DNA of 64,000 bases from Paracholeplasma vituli. Lineage in GTDB: Bacteria > Bacillota_I > Bacilli_A > Acholeplasmatales > UBA5453. This document shows positions 35,108 to 43,756 of the stretch, piece after piece. The notes below the pieces were generated by a model. That model was not told where the DNA came from. It made no database searches and saw only the letters and a list, made by a program, of their open reading frames with translations. Within the stretch, counting starts at the first letter, position 1. Every line of letters begins with the position of its first letter. The DNA is taken from the NCBI RefSeq assembly GCF_025446935.1, contig NZ_JAOEGN010000001.1:62001-126000 (forward strand), given 5' to 3'. The position numbers were made by a program, and so were the translations under genes.

Positions 35108-36964
35108 ATGAAAAACGATGTATTATTTTTATCCACAGAGTTTAAATATCGCATATGGGGTGGACGCCGACTTGAAGAAATCTATTCTGAAAAGCTACCT
35201 TTTGATAAAACAGGTGAAGCTTGGTGCATCAGTGCACATCCAAATGGACCTTCAAAAGTTTTGAATGGTGATCATCAAGGCAAAACCTTAACTGAACTGT
35301 ATAAAACCAACCGTGAACTCTTCGGTAACATTGAGAGTGATGTATTTCCGTTATTAATAAAAATCATTGACGCGAATGATGATTTATCCGTTCAGGTTCA
35401 TCCTGATGATTTACTTGCAAAAAAATACCAATCACTGGGTAAAACCGAGTGTTGGTATATTTTAGACGCAAGCGAAGACGCTTATATTATTTTTGGTCAT
35501 AAGGCTTTAACCAAAGATGAATTTATTGATTATGTGAATAGAGGCAAATGGGATGAATTGCTCTATAAAGTGCCTGTTAAAAAGGGTGACTTCTTCTATA
35601 TTCCTGCAGGGATTCTACATGCATTAGGTAAAGGCATCTTAGTATTAGAGACACAGCAGTCTTCAGATATCACTTATCGTTTATACGACTATGATCGTAT
35701 CGATATCAATGGCACCAAACGAGAACTTCATTTAGAAGCAGGTATAGAAGCAACCCTGATCCCAAGTCCAAATTCAAATACTAAGCCACATACATTCAAA
35801 GTGGATCAAAATCAAATCACAAGACTGATTGATTCATCTTTCTTCACTGTGGATAAATGGGTACTCTCTGAACATATGACATTCACTAATCCATTGTTCA
35901 AACTGATTACATTCGTTGAAGGTTCGGGTATGATTAATGGGTATCCCTATAAAAAAGGTGATTCTTGTATTGTGACTTCACTAATGAAATTGATTGATAT
36001 TTATCCAAATGAGCCAACTTTGGTGATTGCTTCTCACATTTTAGATAAAGAACCTGACTTACTGTTCTTAGGTATTGATGGTGGTGGAACCAAAACCAAA
36101 GTATCCATCATCGACGCAAACAAGCAACTAGTCTATGAAGGTCTATCCGGACCTTCAAGCCTTGATACAGTCAATCAAAAGACTACTTTAAGAGCGTTTC
36201 AAGACGCATTGATCCCTTTCTTTGAAAAACACCCAAATACTGTTTTTAAAGGTGTTTTCGCAGGTCTTGGAGGCGTTTCAAAAGTGTCTGATAAAACACA
36301 ACTTAAAAACATCCTTTCGCTCATTCCAGGCGTTACTAATAAAACAAATGTCACTGCAGGCAGTGACATGGAAAACGCTCTAGTAAGCGGTTTATTTGAA
36401 GATGAAGGCATGGTCTTGATTGTAGGAACTGGTTCAGTAGCTTATGGTAAAAATAAAAAAGGTGAAACCCATAAAGCAGGTGGACTTGGATACAAAGAAG
36501 ACGACTTTGGCAGTGCTTATGATTTGGGCTTGAAAGCCATCCAAGCAGCATCAAAAGCACTGGATAATCGATATGAAACAACCGCCTTTACTAAAGCGGT
36601 TATTGAAGTATTAAACTTTAAAGAACCGAACGACGTTATCGACTTTATGGAACACTATCGTGAAAATAGAACCTTCATCGCGTCGCTCGCTCCTATCGTG
36701 ACGAAGCATGCAGATTTAGGCGATGCTTATGCCATGAAGATTTGTGATAACGCAGTGGATGAATTGGTTTTAGCTGTATGTGCAGTTCACAGAAGACTAC
36801 AGTTTGAACATTCACAACTTGTCATTGTCGGCACGCTTGGGAATGAAACGAATTACTTTAAAAAGACGCTTCATAAGAAACTGATCGAATCGATTCCAGT
36901 ATTAGAAATAACAGCTCCAAAAGTTGATCCTAGTTTAGCTGCAAGCCTAAACTCTTTAATATAA
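35108..36964 (+). CDS. Fusion: mannose-6-phosphate isomerase plus BadF-type sugar kinase
   Basis: A single 618-residue protein. Residues 1-310 are class I mannose-6-phosphate isomerase (RIWGGRRL, DDLSVQVHPDD, GKTECWYIL, FFYIPAGILHALG). Residues ~318-618 are a complete BadF-type kinase (FLGIDGGGTKTKVSII, AGLGGVS, SDMENAL, GTGSVAYGKNK, GGLGYKEDDFGS). The start is ATG 35108, seven bases after GTGAGGT. The parts match the free ManA at 1968 and the free kinase at 24045. Joining the two suggests consecutive steps: free mannose to mannose 6-phosphate to fructose 6-phosphate. The kinase half reads DDFGS where NAG kinases have GDEGS. No frame break occurs at the junction. It is transcribed divergently from the GH130 operon. 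Confidence 0.92.
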   Translation: MKNDVLFLSTEFKYRIWGGRRLEEIYSEKLPFDKTGEAWCISAHPNGPSKVLNGDHQGKTLTELYKTNRELFGNIESDVFPLLIKIIDANDDLSVQVHPDDLLAKKYQSLGKTECWYILDASEDAYIIFGHKALTKDEFIDYVNRGKWDELLYKVPVKKGDFFYIPAGILHALGKGILVLETQQSSDITYRLYDYDRIDINGTKRELHLEAGIEATLIPSPNSNTKPHTFKVDQNQITRLIDSSFFTVDKWVLSEHMTFTNPLFKLITFVEGSGMINGYPYKKGDSCIVTSLMKLIDIYPNEPTLVIASHILDKEPDLLFLGIDGGGTKTKVSIIDANKQLVYEGLSGPSSLDTVNQKTTLRAFQDALIPFFEKHPNTVFKGVFAGLGGVSKVSDKTQLKNILSLIPGVTNKTNVTAGSDMENALVSGLFEDEGMVLIVGTGSVAYGKNKKGETHKAGGLGYKEDDFGSAYDLGLKAIQAASKALDNRYETTAFTKAVIEVLNFKEPNDVIDFMEHYRENRTFIASLAPIVTKHADLGDAYAMKICDNAVDELVLAVCAVHRRLQFEHSQLVIVGTLGNETNYFKKTLHKKLIESIPVLEITAPKVDPSLAASLNSLI

Positions 36965-36965
36965 A

Positions 36966-36992
36966 AACATCCTAATCAATGACTAGGATGTT
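36966..36992 (-). terminator. Terminator overlapping the end of the XRE gene
   Basis: AACATCCTA (36984-36992 on the minus strand) pairs with TAGGATGTT (36966-36974) and is followed by TTTATAT. Its upstream arm encodes the last residues of the regulator. Confidence 0.7.
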
Positions 36993-37202
36993 CATAATGG
37001 ATACTTCAAATACTGTCGCTAACACAACTAAGTTGTCAATCGAGGGGAGTGAATCTCCCCATTGCCATTTGTATATGGCTTGGGGAGAATCAAATCCGAA
37101 GAATGCTTGGATGCCCTTGACTGACAGGTTTTTTTGTTTTCGTAGCGATTCAATGTTTTTGCCGGTTGCCCTCATGTTAATTCGTGGGAATGTTGTTGCC
37201 AA
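36972..37202 (-). CDS. Small XRE-family helix-turn-helix protein
   Basis: 76 residues. The Cro/CI fold is visible: NIESLRKQKNLSVKGIQAFFGF (helices 1-2), SPQAIYKWQWGDSLPSIDNLVVLATVF (recognition helix and helices 4-5). The start is TTG 37202, preceded by a near-perfect AGGAGGGTG seven bases away; an ATG lies 27 bases further in. It is 16 bases after the stop of the Ro60-like gene and likely co-transcribed with it, so it may regulate that unit. Confidence 0.75.
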   Translation of the reverse strand: MATTFPRINMRATGKNIESLRKQKNLSVKGIQAFFGFDSPQAIYKWQWGDSLPSIDNLVVLATVFEVSIMNILVID

Positions 37203-37218
37203 AATTGTTCACCCTCCT

Positions 37219-38652
37219 CTAAATTAAGGTATCAATCACCTCATATTTCTTAAGTGATTCCATCATAAATTCATATGGATTGATACTTTTATTTTGTGCA
37301 ATTTTCTCTATAATTCTGGGTGATGCTCCACTAACCAATAAAACTTGATCCTCTTTTAGGACAGGTACATGAACGCTTCTTGCACATACATTCCAGAATA
37401 CGACGGTAGGCAACGCGTATCCATTTTTGGCATATTCAGTTTCGAAATACTCATAGGATGACATCCCTTTGACACCCTGATCAAATTCCATATCGGATAT
37501 GATGAGAATTCGTTTGGGTAGGTTTTCCTGACTAATTCCAGTCTTTTTAGCATACTTAAGAATTAAATCAAAAACCTTCTTAATGTCTGTATTGGAACAA
37601 TCAGCGTAGGTCATCGCTGTCACTATTTTATCATAAATATCACCTTTGTCTAGTTTAACCAATTGTGGTGTTGCTCCAAAGGTGATGAATGAGTTTTTAA
37701 ATGGACCACTCAGCATTTCTGAGGTTAGTATGGCTAGACTGGTTGCGATATGTATCGCATTTTCTTGAAACATTGAACCTGAGCCGTCTCTCACAACAAT
37801 GGTTGAACTATCTAATTCTTGTCTTGGATAGTTATCCCATAGTTTTTGATAGAACTGTTTGGTGGTTTCATCCACTTTAGATTGTTCTAGGACATCTCTT
37901 ACAATTTCATAAGGATGTAAAGCATCCATTTTTTTGGGTGCTTTACTGCTAATGAACTCAGTAAATCTAGTCAAGTCATTTCTGATCCAGGCTTGTTTGT
38001 ATTTGAATAAGGCTTTAACGGGTAATGTTTGATAATCATCAACCAAACCTTTTTCTCTGAGTACATTTTCAACAATGAGACCCTTTCTTAAGTAAGCTAA
38101 CATCATACGATAATCTTGATTGGTATAATCGAGTGCTTTAATTACTTTATGTGCTAAGTCTCTGGTTTGTTTGGATGAGGTATTGATTGAGGGCATCCAC
38201 TTCGCTAATAACGAAATTGGTTCGTTCTGTTCTTTGGCCTTCATGTCTTTTGACAGTTGTAATTTAATCCATTCCAACATGTCTTGTTCGACCGGGGTGT
38301 CCATTAGGGCGAAATAATCATCATATCGACCGTAGTCTTGGATGATAGGAATGAGGTTTTTCACAATTTCTGGGTGAAAGTGACCTAACCCATTGATGAG
38401 TGCTCTAAAGATTCTTCTTTCACCCAGACCTGATTTGATGTCACGTGCATAAAACAAAATTTTAGTTGCAAGCTTATAGTCTTCATAATATGCCTTTAAG
38501 AATAAGGTATATAAGTCTTCTACATGATAGCGCATGCCACCAATTAATGCATAAAGATCTAAACAGTATGAGCCTGTGCTAACATAGGCTTTGTCGCCAT
38601 TCTCTGTTTTGGTGTTGTTGAGTTCCTGTGTGAAATAGGTATAGGCATCCAT
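37219..38652 (-). CDS. Ro60/TROVE-like protein with vWA domain (DUF2828 type)
   Basis: 477 residues. The N-terminal ~270 residues are helical repeats beginning with TGSYCLDLYALIGGMRY, then KLATKILFYARDIKSGLGERRIFRALI and EIVKNLIPIIQDYGRYDDYFAL, as in DUF2828 and Ro60-type ring proteins. Residues ~285-450 are a von Willebrand A domain with a complete metal site motif (VVRDGSGSM, then MTYADCSNTDI and LIISDMEF). Ro60-type proteins bind Y RNAs and misfolded RNAs in RNA quality control; whether this diverged type does so is inference. The start is ATG 38652, eight bases after GGAGG. The transcript begins near 38785 and has a structured ~130-base leader. Confidence 0.75.
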   Translation of the reverse strand: MDAYTYFTQELNNTKTENGDKAYVSTGSYCLDLYALIGGMRYHVEDLYTLFLKAYYEDYKLATKILFYARDIKSGLGERRIFRALINGLGHFHPEIVKNLIPIIQDYGRYDDYFALMDTPVEQDMLEWIKLQLSKDMKAKEQNEPISLLAKWMPSINTSSKQTRDLAHKVIKALDYTNQDYRMMLAYLRKGLIVENVLREKGLVDDYQTLPVKALFKYKQAWIRNDLTRFTEFISSKAPKKMDALHPYEIVRDVLEQSKVDETTKQFYQKLWDNYPRQELDSSTIVVRDGSGSMFQENAIHIATSLAILTSEMLSGPFKNSFITFGATPQLVKLDKGDIYDKIVTAMTYADCSNTDIKKVFDLILKYAKKTGISQENLPKRILIISDMEFDQGVKGMSSYEYFETEYAKNGYALPTVVFWNVCARSVHVPVLKEDQVLLVSGASPRIIEKIAQNKSINPYEFMMESLKKYEVIDTLI

Positions 38653-38676
38653 GAAAAAAACCTCCATCATAAGGGG

Positions 38677-38785
38677 GTATGAGGATATCTAATATAAGAT
38701 ACCCTCATACGACAAGACACATGTTTGTGTGAATATTGAAGAACCTATTTATCTATAATCTGTAAATTGGCTGTTCGTGTCTTTA
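38677..38785 (-). ncRNA. Structured leader of the Ro60-like gene, possible Y-like RNA
   Basis: From the predicted start near 38785, AAGACAC (38777-38783) can pair with GTGTCTT (38714-38720), closing a domain of about 70 bases. A second hairpin follows directly: GTATGAGG (38703-38710) with CCTCATAC (38677-38684) on the minus strand, extended by TATC/GATA after one mismatch. The position beside a Ro60-like gene is where bacterial Y RNAs are often found. An ordinary regulatory leader is the alternative. Confidence 0.35.
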
Positions 38786-38792
38786 CACCTTT

Positions 38793-38821
38793 ATTATAGG
38801 GGTTGTTATTTATGGGAGCAA
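38793..38821 (-). promoter_or_regulatory. Promoter of the Ro60-like / XRE unit
   Basis: On the minus strand TTGCTC-N17-TATAAT: a perfect -10 and a half-matching -35 with optimal spacing. Confidence 0.65.
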
Positions 38822-38871
38822 TAAACTGGTAGTTTAATCCGATTTCAATTCTTTAAATCCTGATGCTCATA

Positions 38872-40050
38872 CTAGTATTCATTCAAAAATTCATTTGTAG
38901 CCTCAATATGCATTAGCATTCCTTCGATAAACATAGCAGCTTCATTAAAGAAATAAAACATATTATTTGGATCATATAAGGAACCTTTGTGATAAAGTTC
39001 TAACGATTTATTGGTAGGATATCTGAATTTATCACCATTTCTATCTAGTTTATCAATGCTTTTGATGTATTTTTCAAGAATGTGAATTTCTGTTGTCTGC
39101 CAGTGTTCGATATTTGCATAGTATTCAAAAACAAACTTATACTTACTCCATAATCCTCTTCTCAGTTCATGTGACTTCAAGTAATCCTGTGTTATATTGA
39201 CAACGTAGCGTCTTTTAATTTCGCTTATCACATTAGGATGCAAACTAATGCCTATATCCTTAAGTAGTAATTCAATGAGATTACGATACATAAAGATCAT
39301 TGGTGGGATATACATGACATCACCTGATGTTGTAAATTCCCTATAAAGAAGATCACCTATTGATTTATAACCCTCAATTTGTTTAAAACTATCCATTTCG
39401 TACATTTGCCATAAGTAGCAATTGCCGTAACCATTCGATGCTTGACATAAAAAAGTTGCGTCGGGTGAATTCTCATATATATAATCTATGTTTTCTTGTA
39501 AAGAATCACTAGCTAACTTATCATCACAATAGAAGTCGTGAACCAATAGAAATACACTATTTAAACAGTTTAAAATTATTAGTATATCTAAATATTTGTT
39601 TTTATACTGAGCTAAGAATGTACTCGGAAAAGGGTATCTAAACAAATCAGATTTTTGATCAAATATGTTGATGTTATCAAAATACTTACTTATCCAAGTA
39701 TATTCTTCTTGAGGCATCATCCGTATTGTACTAACTACATCAAACAATGCTTTCAAATCGTGCTTGTTACTTTCAAATATCGATATGCACTCAGTTTTGG
39801 ATTTATTCTTAATAAGTATAGATTTTAGCAACAGTTCAATTGCGTGTCGAAATAAATAAAAAGTAGGTAATGTGTTTGTATCAACTATTAAATTAATGTC
39901 TGAATTATTAATGACATATGTGGCCGCTTTAATTGCAGATTCATAGTAATAAATCGCCCACTTCTTATAAGCAACTTTAAAGTCACTTTCTTCTATCGAA
40001 ACACCATTAACTATTTTTGTGATATCATCGTGATTACCAAAATTAAACAT
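38872..40050 (-). CDS. Duplicated HEPN-like helical protein, function unknown
   Basis: 392 residues, mostly helical and without signal peptide. The same pattern occurs twice: FYLFRHAIELLLKSILI ... HDLKALF ... FRYP in the first half, and FMYRNLIELLLKDIGI ... SHELRRGLW ... FRYP in the second. Aromatic-Arg-x4-ELLLK followed by a His-Asp/Glu-Leu helix resembles HEPN-type domains, some of which are RNases of toxin or defence systems. The strict R-x4-6-H catalytic motif is not clear, so an inactive scaffold is possible. It stands alone between the Ro60-like unit and the secreted protein; a terminator upstream separates it from the latter. Confidence 0.6.
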   Translation of the reverse strand: MFNFGNHDDITKIVNGVSIEESDFKVAYKKWAIYYYESAIKAATYVINNSDINLIVDTNTLPTFYLFRHAIELLLKSILIKNKSKTECISIFESNKHDLKALFDVVSTIRMMPQEEYTWISKYFDNINIFDQKSDLFRYPFPSTFLAQYKNKYLDILIILNCLNSVFLLVHDFYCDDKLASDSLQENIDYIYENSPDATFLCQASNGYGNCYLWQMYEMDSFKQIEGYKSIGDLLYREFTTSGDVMYIPPMIFMYRNLIELLLKDIGISLHPNVISEIKRRYVVNITQDYLKSHELRRGLWSKYKFVFEYYANIEHWQTTEIHILEKYIKSIDKLDRNGDKFRYPTNKSLELYHKGSLYDPNNMFYFFNEAAMFIEGMLMHIEATNEFLNEY

Positions 40051-40069
40051 ATACTCTCCTTATTTATAA

Positions 40070-40108
40070 AGCATAACTGGCGTAAGATTCACTCACGCCA
40101 ACTATGCT
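40070..40108 (-). terminator. Hairpin terminator of the secreted-protein gene
   Basis: AGCATA / TATGCT and TGGCGT / ACGCCA form a two-part stem with an AC/AC internal loop. On the minus strand TTTATAAAT follows. The U-tract is weak but the stem is strong. Confidence 0.6.
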
Positions 40109-40117
40109 CAAGTTCAT

Positions 40118-41869
40118 TTATTGTTCAAGTCCATAGGCTGGTGTAAAAAATGTTGATGTATATCTTACAGATACCATCGTATTAGCAAATGAATAGACAG
40201 TTAGACTGATTTTCATGCTTGGCTGTAAATTATTTATAGTTTTTGTTAATGTTTGATCTGAAGAAGCATATCCTAAGTAATAATTAATCCCATTCAAATT
40301 ATAATACATTGGCACAGCAAAATTATTTTGATTTCTAACTTGAATTCTAAAACTATAGGGTGTTTGCTGATCAATGGTTACGATTGGTACTTTATGCGCA
40401 ACAGACACGGCATATGAGGTAACACTCGATGTTGTATTATAGAATTGAGTTTCTATATTTTGTGGTTGATTGAATGCTTGGGCATTAATTGTGCTTGTTT
40501 GGTTATAAGAACCAAAGTTTTTCGTTAAAATTACCCACTGTAATCCATTGATTGAGTGTGTGCCTGTTAACCCATTCGTTAGTGAAATTGACACAGGAAT
40601 TGGTGCATTATTTGTAAGTTGTAACTGATACCCCGATTGATTTGCGCCCAAGATTGTGAATGTTGGCCTACTTAAAATGCCTGGGTTTTGTTCTGACCAA
40701 TCACCTTTAACAAATGAATCTATCTTCATTATACTGCCGTCGTTATACTTTACATGTGTTTTATTTGCATATGCACCACCTGGATATTTAATAGTTTGCG
40801 TCACATGTATGTATCGATTAATCATAAGCTCCTTATTGATTACATCATTTACTACTTCATTGCCTATATCAAGACTAAAACTTGGTCCAAAGCATCCCAA
40901 AATATCTTTTGATAACTCTATTCCACACCCGTAAGTATGATTAAAGTTTAAATCTACTGTAGTCTGATTATAGGTTGCACTAGAAAACATTCCAAACAAT
41001 GTATGAAATACTTGGGTAGCGGATTCTTCACCAGTCTTGTCGTTGTATTGACTATTTACTCTTATTGTGTAGTTCATTCGAATCTCTCTAATTTTTATTA
41101 GTGGAATTATATTTACTTGAACGTTCGAGCCTTGTTCAACATTGCAAAATCCAAGATAGCTATTATTTCCTATTGAGCTACAATATGCACCATAATCGTG
41201 AAAATCACTGGTGCTATCTACAAGGGAATGAAGATTCTTAATATACGAGTATAGATCAGTTAGTTTGAATTTGGCAACTGCACCAGAGGTTATGCTGTCA
41301 CTTACTCCATTCGTCTTAGGAATTTTCATATCATTTGGTGTATATTCAATGACACTTTCCGGTACTTCGGTAACTCCACTTATCGATGTAACATAGTGTA
41401 TGAATTCCCCGCTATTGCTTGTGTAATCAAAATCCACTGGTACAAAGTAGTATCTCGTTTCATAGATAATTGATAAGGAAATTGGATCGTTGGTTATATT
41501 GGCATTTTCCGCTCCAATAAGTATTGATACATCATCAGACGGCATAGGTGTGTTGCTTGAGTTTGTTCTACCGTTAACTGATCTATAAATGTCTCTTGCA
41601 TAGCCAGAATTATGTGCATAAAGACCTTTTGAATCTGTACCTATAATATTATTAACTTCATAATAAATATTATAATCGTTGCCATAATATGGCCCATATA
41701 ATCGCTTAAGTGTAGTTAATTTAATTTCGTCAAACTCTGTGAACAATAATGAGTTCGTGTTTTCTACTACATTAAGAACATCAGGTACGACTAGACTATT
41801 GTCTTCTAATGCATAAACTTTTACGCTTAATGATAATACTAATAACACTAATAAAACAATTTTTTTCAT
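40118..41869 (-). CDS. Secreted beta-rich protein of unknown function
   Basis: 583 residues with a Sec signal (VLLVLLVLSLSVKVYA, cut before LEDN) and no lipobox or C-terminal anchor, so it is released or held by other means. The mature protein is rich in Asn, Ser, Thr and Tyr and predicted beta-strands. There are a few Cys (YCSSIGNNSYLGFC; YGCGIELSKDILGCFG) that could form disulfides. The C-terminal ~180 residues look like two Ig-like domains (SGYQLQLTNNAPIPVSISL; PYSFRIQVRNQNNFAVPMYY). The start is ATG 41869 after GGGAGAAAA. A five-codon reading frame with a strong GGAGGTG lies just upstream (near 41925). No family is recognised. Confidence 0.65.
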   Translation of the reverse strand: MKKIVLLVLLVLSLSVKVYALEDNSLVVPDVLNVVENTNSLLFTEFDEIKLTTLKRLYGPYYGNDYNIYYEVNNIIGTDSKGLYAHNSGYARDIYRSVNGRTNSSNTPMPSDDVSILIGAENANITNDPISLSIIYETRYYFVPVDFDYTSNSGEFIHYVTSISGVTEVPESVIEYTPNDMKIPKTNGVSDSITSGAVAKFKLTDLYSYIKNLHSLVDSTSDFHDYGAYCSSIGNNSYLGFCNVEQGSNVQVNIIPLIKIREIRMNYTIRVNSQYNDKTGEESATQVFHTLFGMFSSATYNQTTVDLNFNHTYGCGIELSKDILGCFGPSFSLDIGNEVVNDVINKELMINRYIHVTQTIKYPGGAYANKTHVKYNDGSIMKIDSFVKGDWSEQNPGILSRPTFTILGANQSGYQLQLTNNAPIPVSISLTNGLTGTHSINGLQWVILTKNFGSYNQTSTINAQAFNQPQNIETQFYNTTSSVTSYAVSVAHKVPIVTIDQQTPYSFRIQVRNQNNFAVPMYYNLNGINYYLGYASSDQTLTKTINNLQPSMKISLTVYSFANTMVSVRYTSTFFTPAYGLEQ

Positions 41870-42052
41870 TTTTTCTCCCTTTCGATGATGCATCTTCCTT
41901 ATACACATTTCAATATCCATATTTCATATTCACCTCCACTTTTATCGAAAAATGTATTAGATAGTACCCCATTCATACTAATAAAACGAATTTTATTAAT
42001 TTTTTGTCCGCTTTATTTTAGAAAAAAATACTGAATTTTTCATTTTATACCA

Positions 42053-42077
42053 AAAAAAGACCATTTGGTCTCTTTTT
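42053..42077. terminator. Terminator of the rhamnose operon
   Basis: AGACCA-TT-TGGTCT (42058-42071) is flanked by an A-run and a T-run, so it works on both strands. It ends the operon that runs from 59460 down to 42119. The rest of 41870-42118 shows no gene. Confidence 0.85.
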
Positions 42078-42118
42078 TGGTTATTATATTGTACTTGGGT
42101 TACCAATATAGTCATTAA

Positions 42119-42769
42119 TCATTTATTGTCAAGGAATGCTTGTCCAACCAATAGTTCGTTAATTCCTAGTAGTGTTTTATCCGCCATTTTTGAGAGACTT
42201 GCTGGCCCTATGCCAATAGCAAACATCTTAGCATTTTTTGCTGCTAAGATACCAGCTTCTGCATCTTCAACGACAGCACATTGTTCAGGTTTTAACCCCA
42301 GTGCTTGACCCGCTTTAATAAACACCTCAGGATGAGGCTTACTGTATGTGATGTCATTACCATCAATAATCGCGTCAAAACTATCCAGTAATCCAATCTT
42401 TTTTAGTATCTTCCTTGCATTTTTACTAGATGAACCAATAGCAATCTTAATATTTTGCTGTTTTAGCAATCGAATAGTCTCTTTTACACCGGGTAATATA
42501 TCTGCTTCTGATAGTTGATCTAATAATCTTACATAGAATTCATTTTTTTGAGTAGCCAATGATTGCTTTTCATCATTAGAGTACACCTTAGATGCTCTAG
42601 ATAAAATAATCTCTAAAGACTCCATTCTCGAAACACCCCTCAACTGATGATTGATAGTTCGATCAAAAGGTATTCCTTCCTGATTTGCAATAAATTGCCA
42701 TGCTTCAAAATGAAGGTCATCGGTTGAAACGATGACCCCATCTAAATCAAATATTACACCTTTTATCAT
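42119..42769 (-). CDS. pgmB: Beta-phosphoglucomutase
   Basis: It converts beta-glucose 1-phosphate to glucose 6-phosphate. The 216-residue HAD-fold protein has the nucleophile and acid Asp8/Asp10 in FDLDGVI, the cap region with LRGVSRMESLE, IGSSSKN, SKPHPEVF and VEDAEAGI. These are the signatures of beta-PGM rather than a general phosphatase. It is the last gene of the operon that includes a GH65 phosphorylase, whose product is beta-glucose 1-phosphate, so the two act in sequence. Confidence 0.92.
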   Translation of the reverse strand: MIKGVIFDLDGVIVSTDDLHFEAWQFIANQEGIPFDRTINHQLRGVSRMESLEIILSRASKVYSNDEKQSLATQKNEFYVRLLDQLSEADILPGVKETIRLLKQQNIKIAIGSSSKNARKILKKIGLLDSFDAIIDGNDITYSKPHPEVFIKAGQALGLKPEQCAVVEDAEAGILAAKNAKMFAIGIGPASLSKMADKTLLGINELLVGQAFLDNK

Positions 42770-42770
42770 A

Positions 42771-43745
42771 TTATTTCTTGGTCGCCTTTAATGAGAAATT
42801 TTGGAGGGTTATTGAAACGTCATATGTCCCTGGTATTTCATACCCAATATTCATGTTCGTTAAGTATAAATCTTCTACCTCGGTATTGAGTAATGCGCCT
42901 TGTTGTTTAGCAAGCATTAATGCGCGAGCAAAGTATGGAATCAAATCGATGTTAATGTCATTATGAACACCTACTTGTAACCCATTTGGCATAAAATCAA
43001 TTTGTGGCATTTGATAGATAAACTTCCCCGTATTACCTGAAGTACCTGCATCAATCATGCCATTTTCTTGCATCAATGGATATCGTGCATCAAAAAATGG
43101 GATACCAAACCACATATATTCACCTGCATCAGCAGCTGCATTACTTCTTACTACAATGTACATCAAGAACTGTGCTGTGTGTAATGAGGCGTTATACTCT
43201 GCATTTGACATATGATTCACTAAACTATTCAATTGAATGGAAAGACTCAATACGATGCTTTCTACATCACTGACTGATACATTTTGTGATAAGCCTTGTT
43301 GGATTAATAAATGGGGCCAAGCTTCTTTAGATTCTCTTGGACGTAGGTATTCTTTTGAGGTATTCAAGACAAATGTGATTTCGCCAGTATCTGGATTAAT
43401 AATGAGTTTTTTAGATGGATCTTCAATGGTATAGAAACCATCCACATAGGCAACTTTTTTACCATTCAATGCATAATCATCCGCTAATCCAAAACGATTG
43501 CCAGCTTGCCCTAAAAGCCAAGCAATCTGACCCGTTGGTGTCCCATAGGTCAAATTATAATCTAAAGGATAACGATTGTCTGGTTGTGGTTCATTATCTG
43601 CTGGAGATATCACAAATCCATTACGGAAATGATTATCTTGAATGAGTTCAATGACCTTACTTTCTGGATTCGGTGGTTTTTGATTACAGGCTGTAAGCGT
43701 CATAAATAATCCTAACATACAAAACAGTATCAGGCTTTTTTTCAT
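42771..43745 (-). CDS. Lipoprotein, third member of an unrecognised family (diverged)
   Basis: 324 residues with lipobox GLFMTLTAC. It aligns by eye with the proteins at 52851 and 53751: KEYLRPRESKEAWPHLLIQQ, LHTAQFLMYIVV, YMWFGIPFFDARYPL, IDAGTSGNTGKFIYQM, INIDLIPYF and NIGYEIPGTYDVS. The predicted fold is mainly beta. It lies between the MalG-type permease gene and pgmB. It is the most diverged of the three; the HxDQGG motif of the others is here IDAGTSG. The function is unknown; a glycan-binding or glycan-cleaving role is inference from the operon. Confidence 0.65.
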   Translation of the reverse strand: MKKSLILFCMLGLFMTLTACNQKPPNPESKVIELIQDNHFRNGFVISPADNEPQPDNRYPLDYNLTYGTPTGQIAWLLGQAGNRFGLADDYALNGKKVAYVDGFYTIEDPSKKLIINPDTGEITFVLNTSKEYLRPRESKEAWPHLLIQQGLSQNVSVSDVESIVLSLSIQLNSLVNHMSNAEYNASLHTAQFLMYIVVRSNAAADAGEYMWFGIPFFDARYPLMQENGMIDAGTSGNTGKFIYQMPQIDFMPNGLQVGVHNDINIDLIPYFARALMLAKQQGALLNTEVEDLYLTNMNIGYEIPGTYDVSITLQNFSLKATKK

Positions 43746-43756
43746 AGGTTTCTCCT

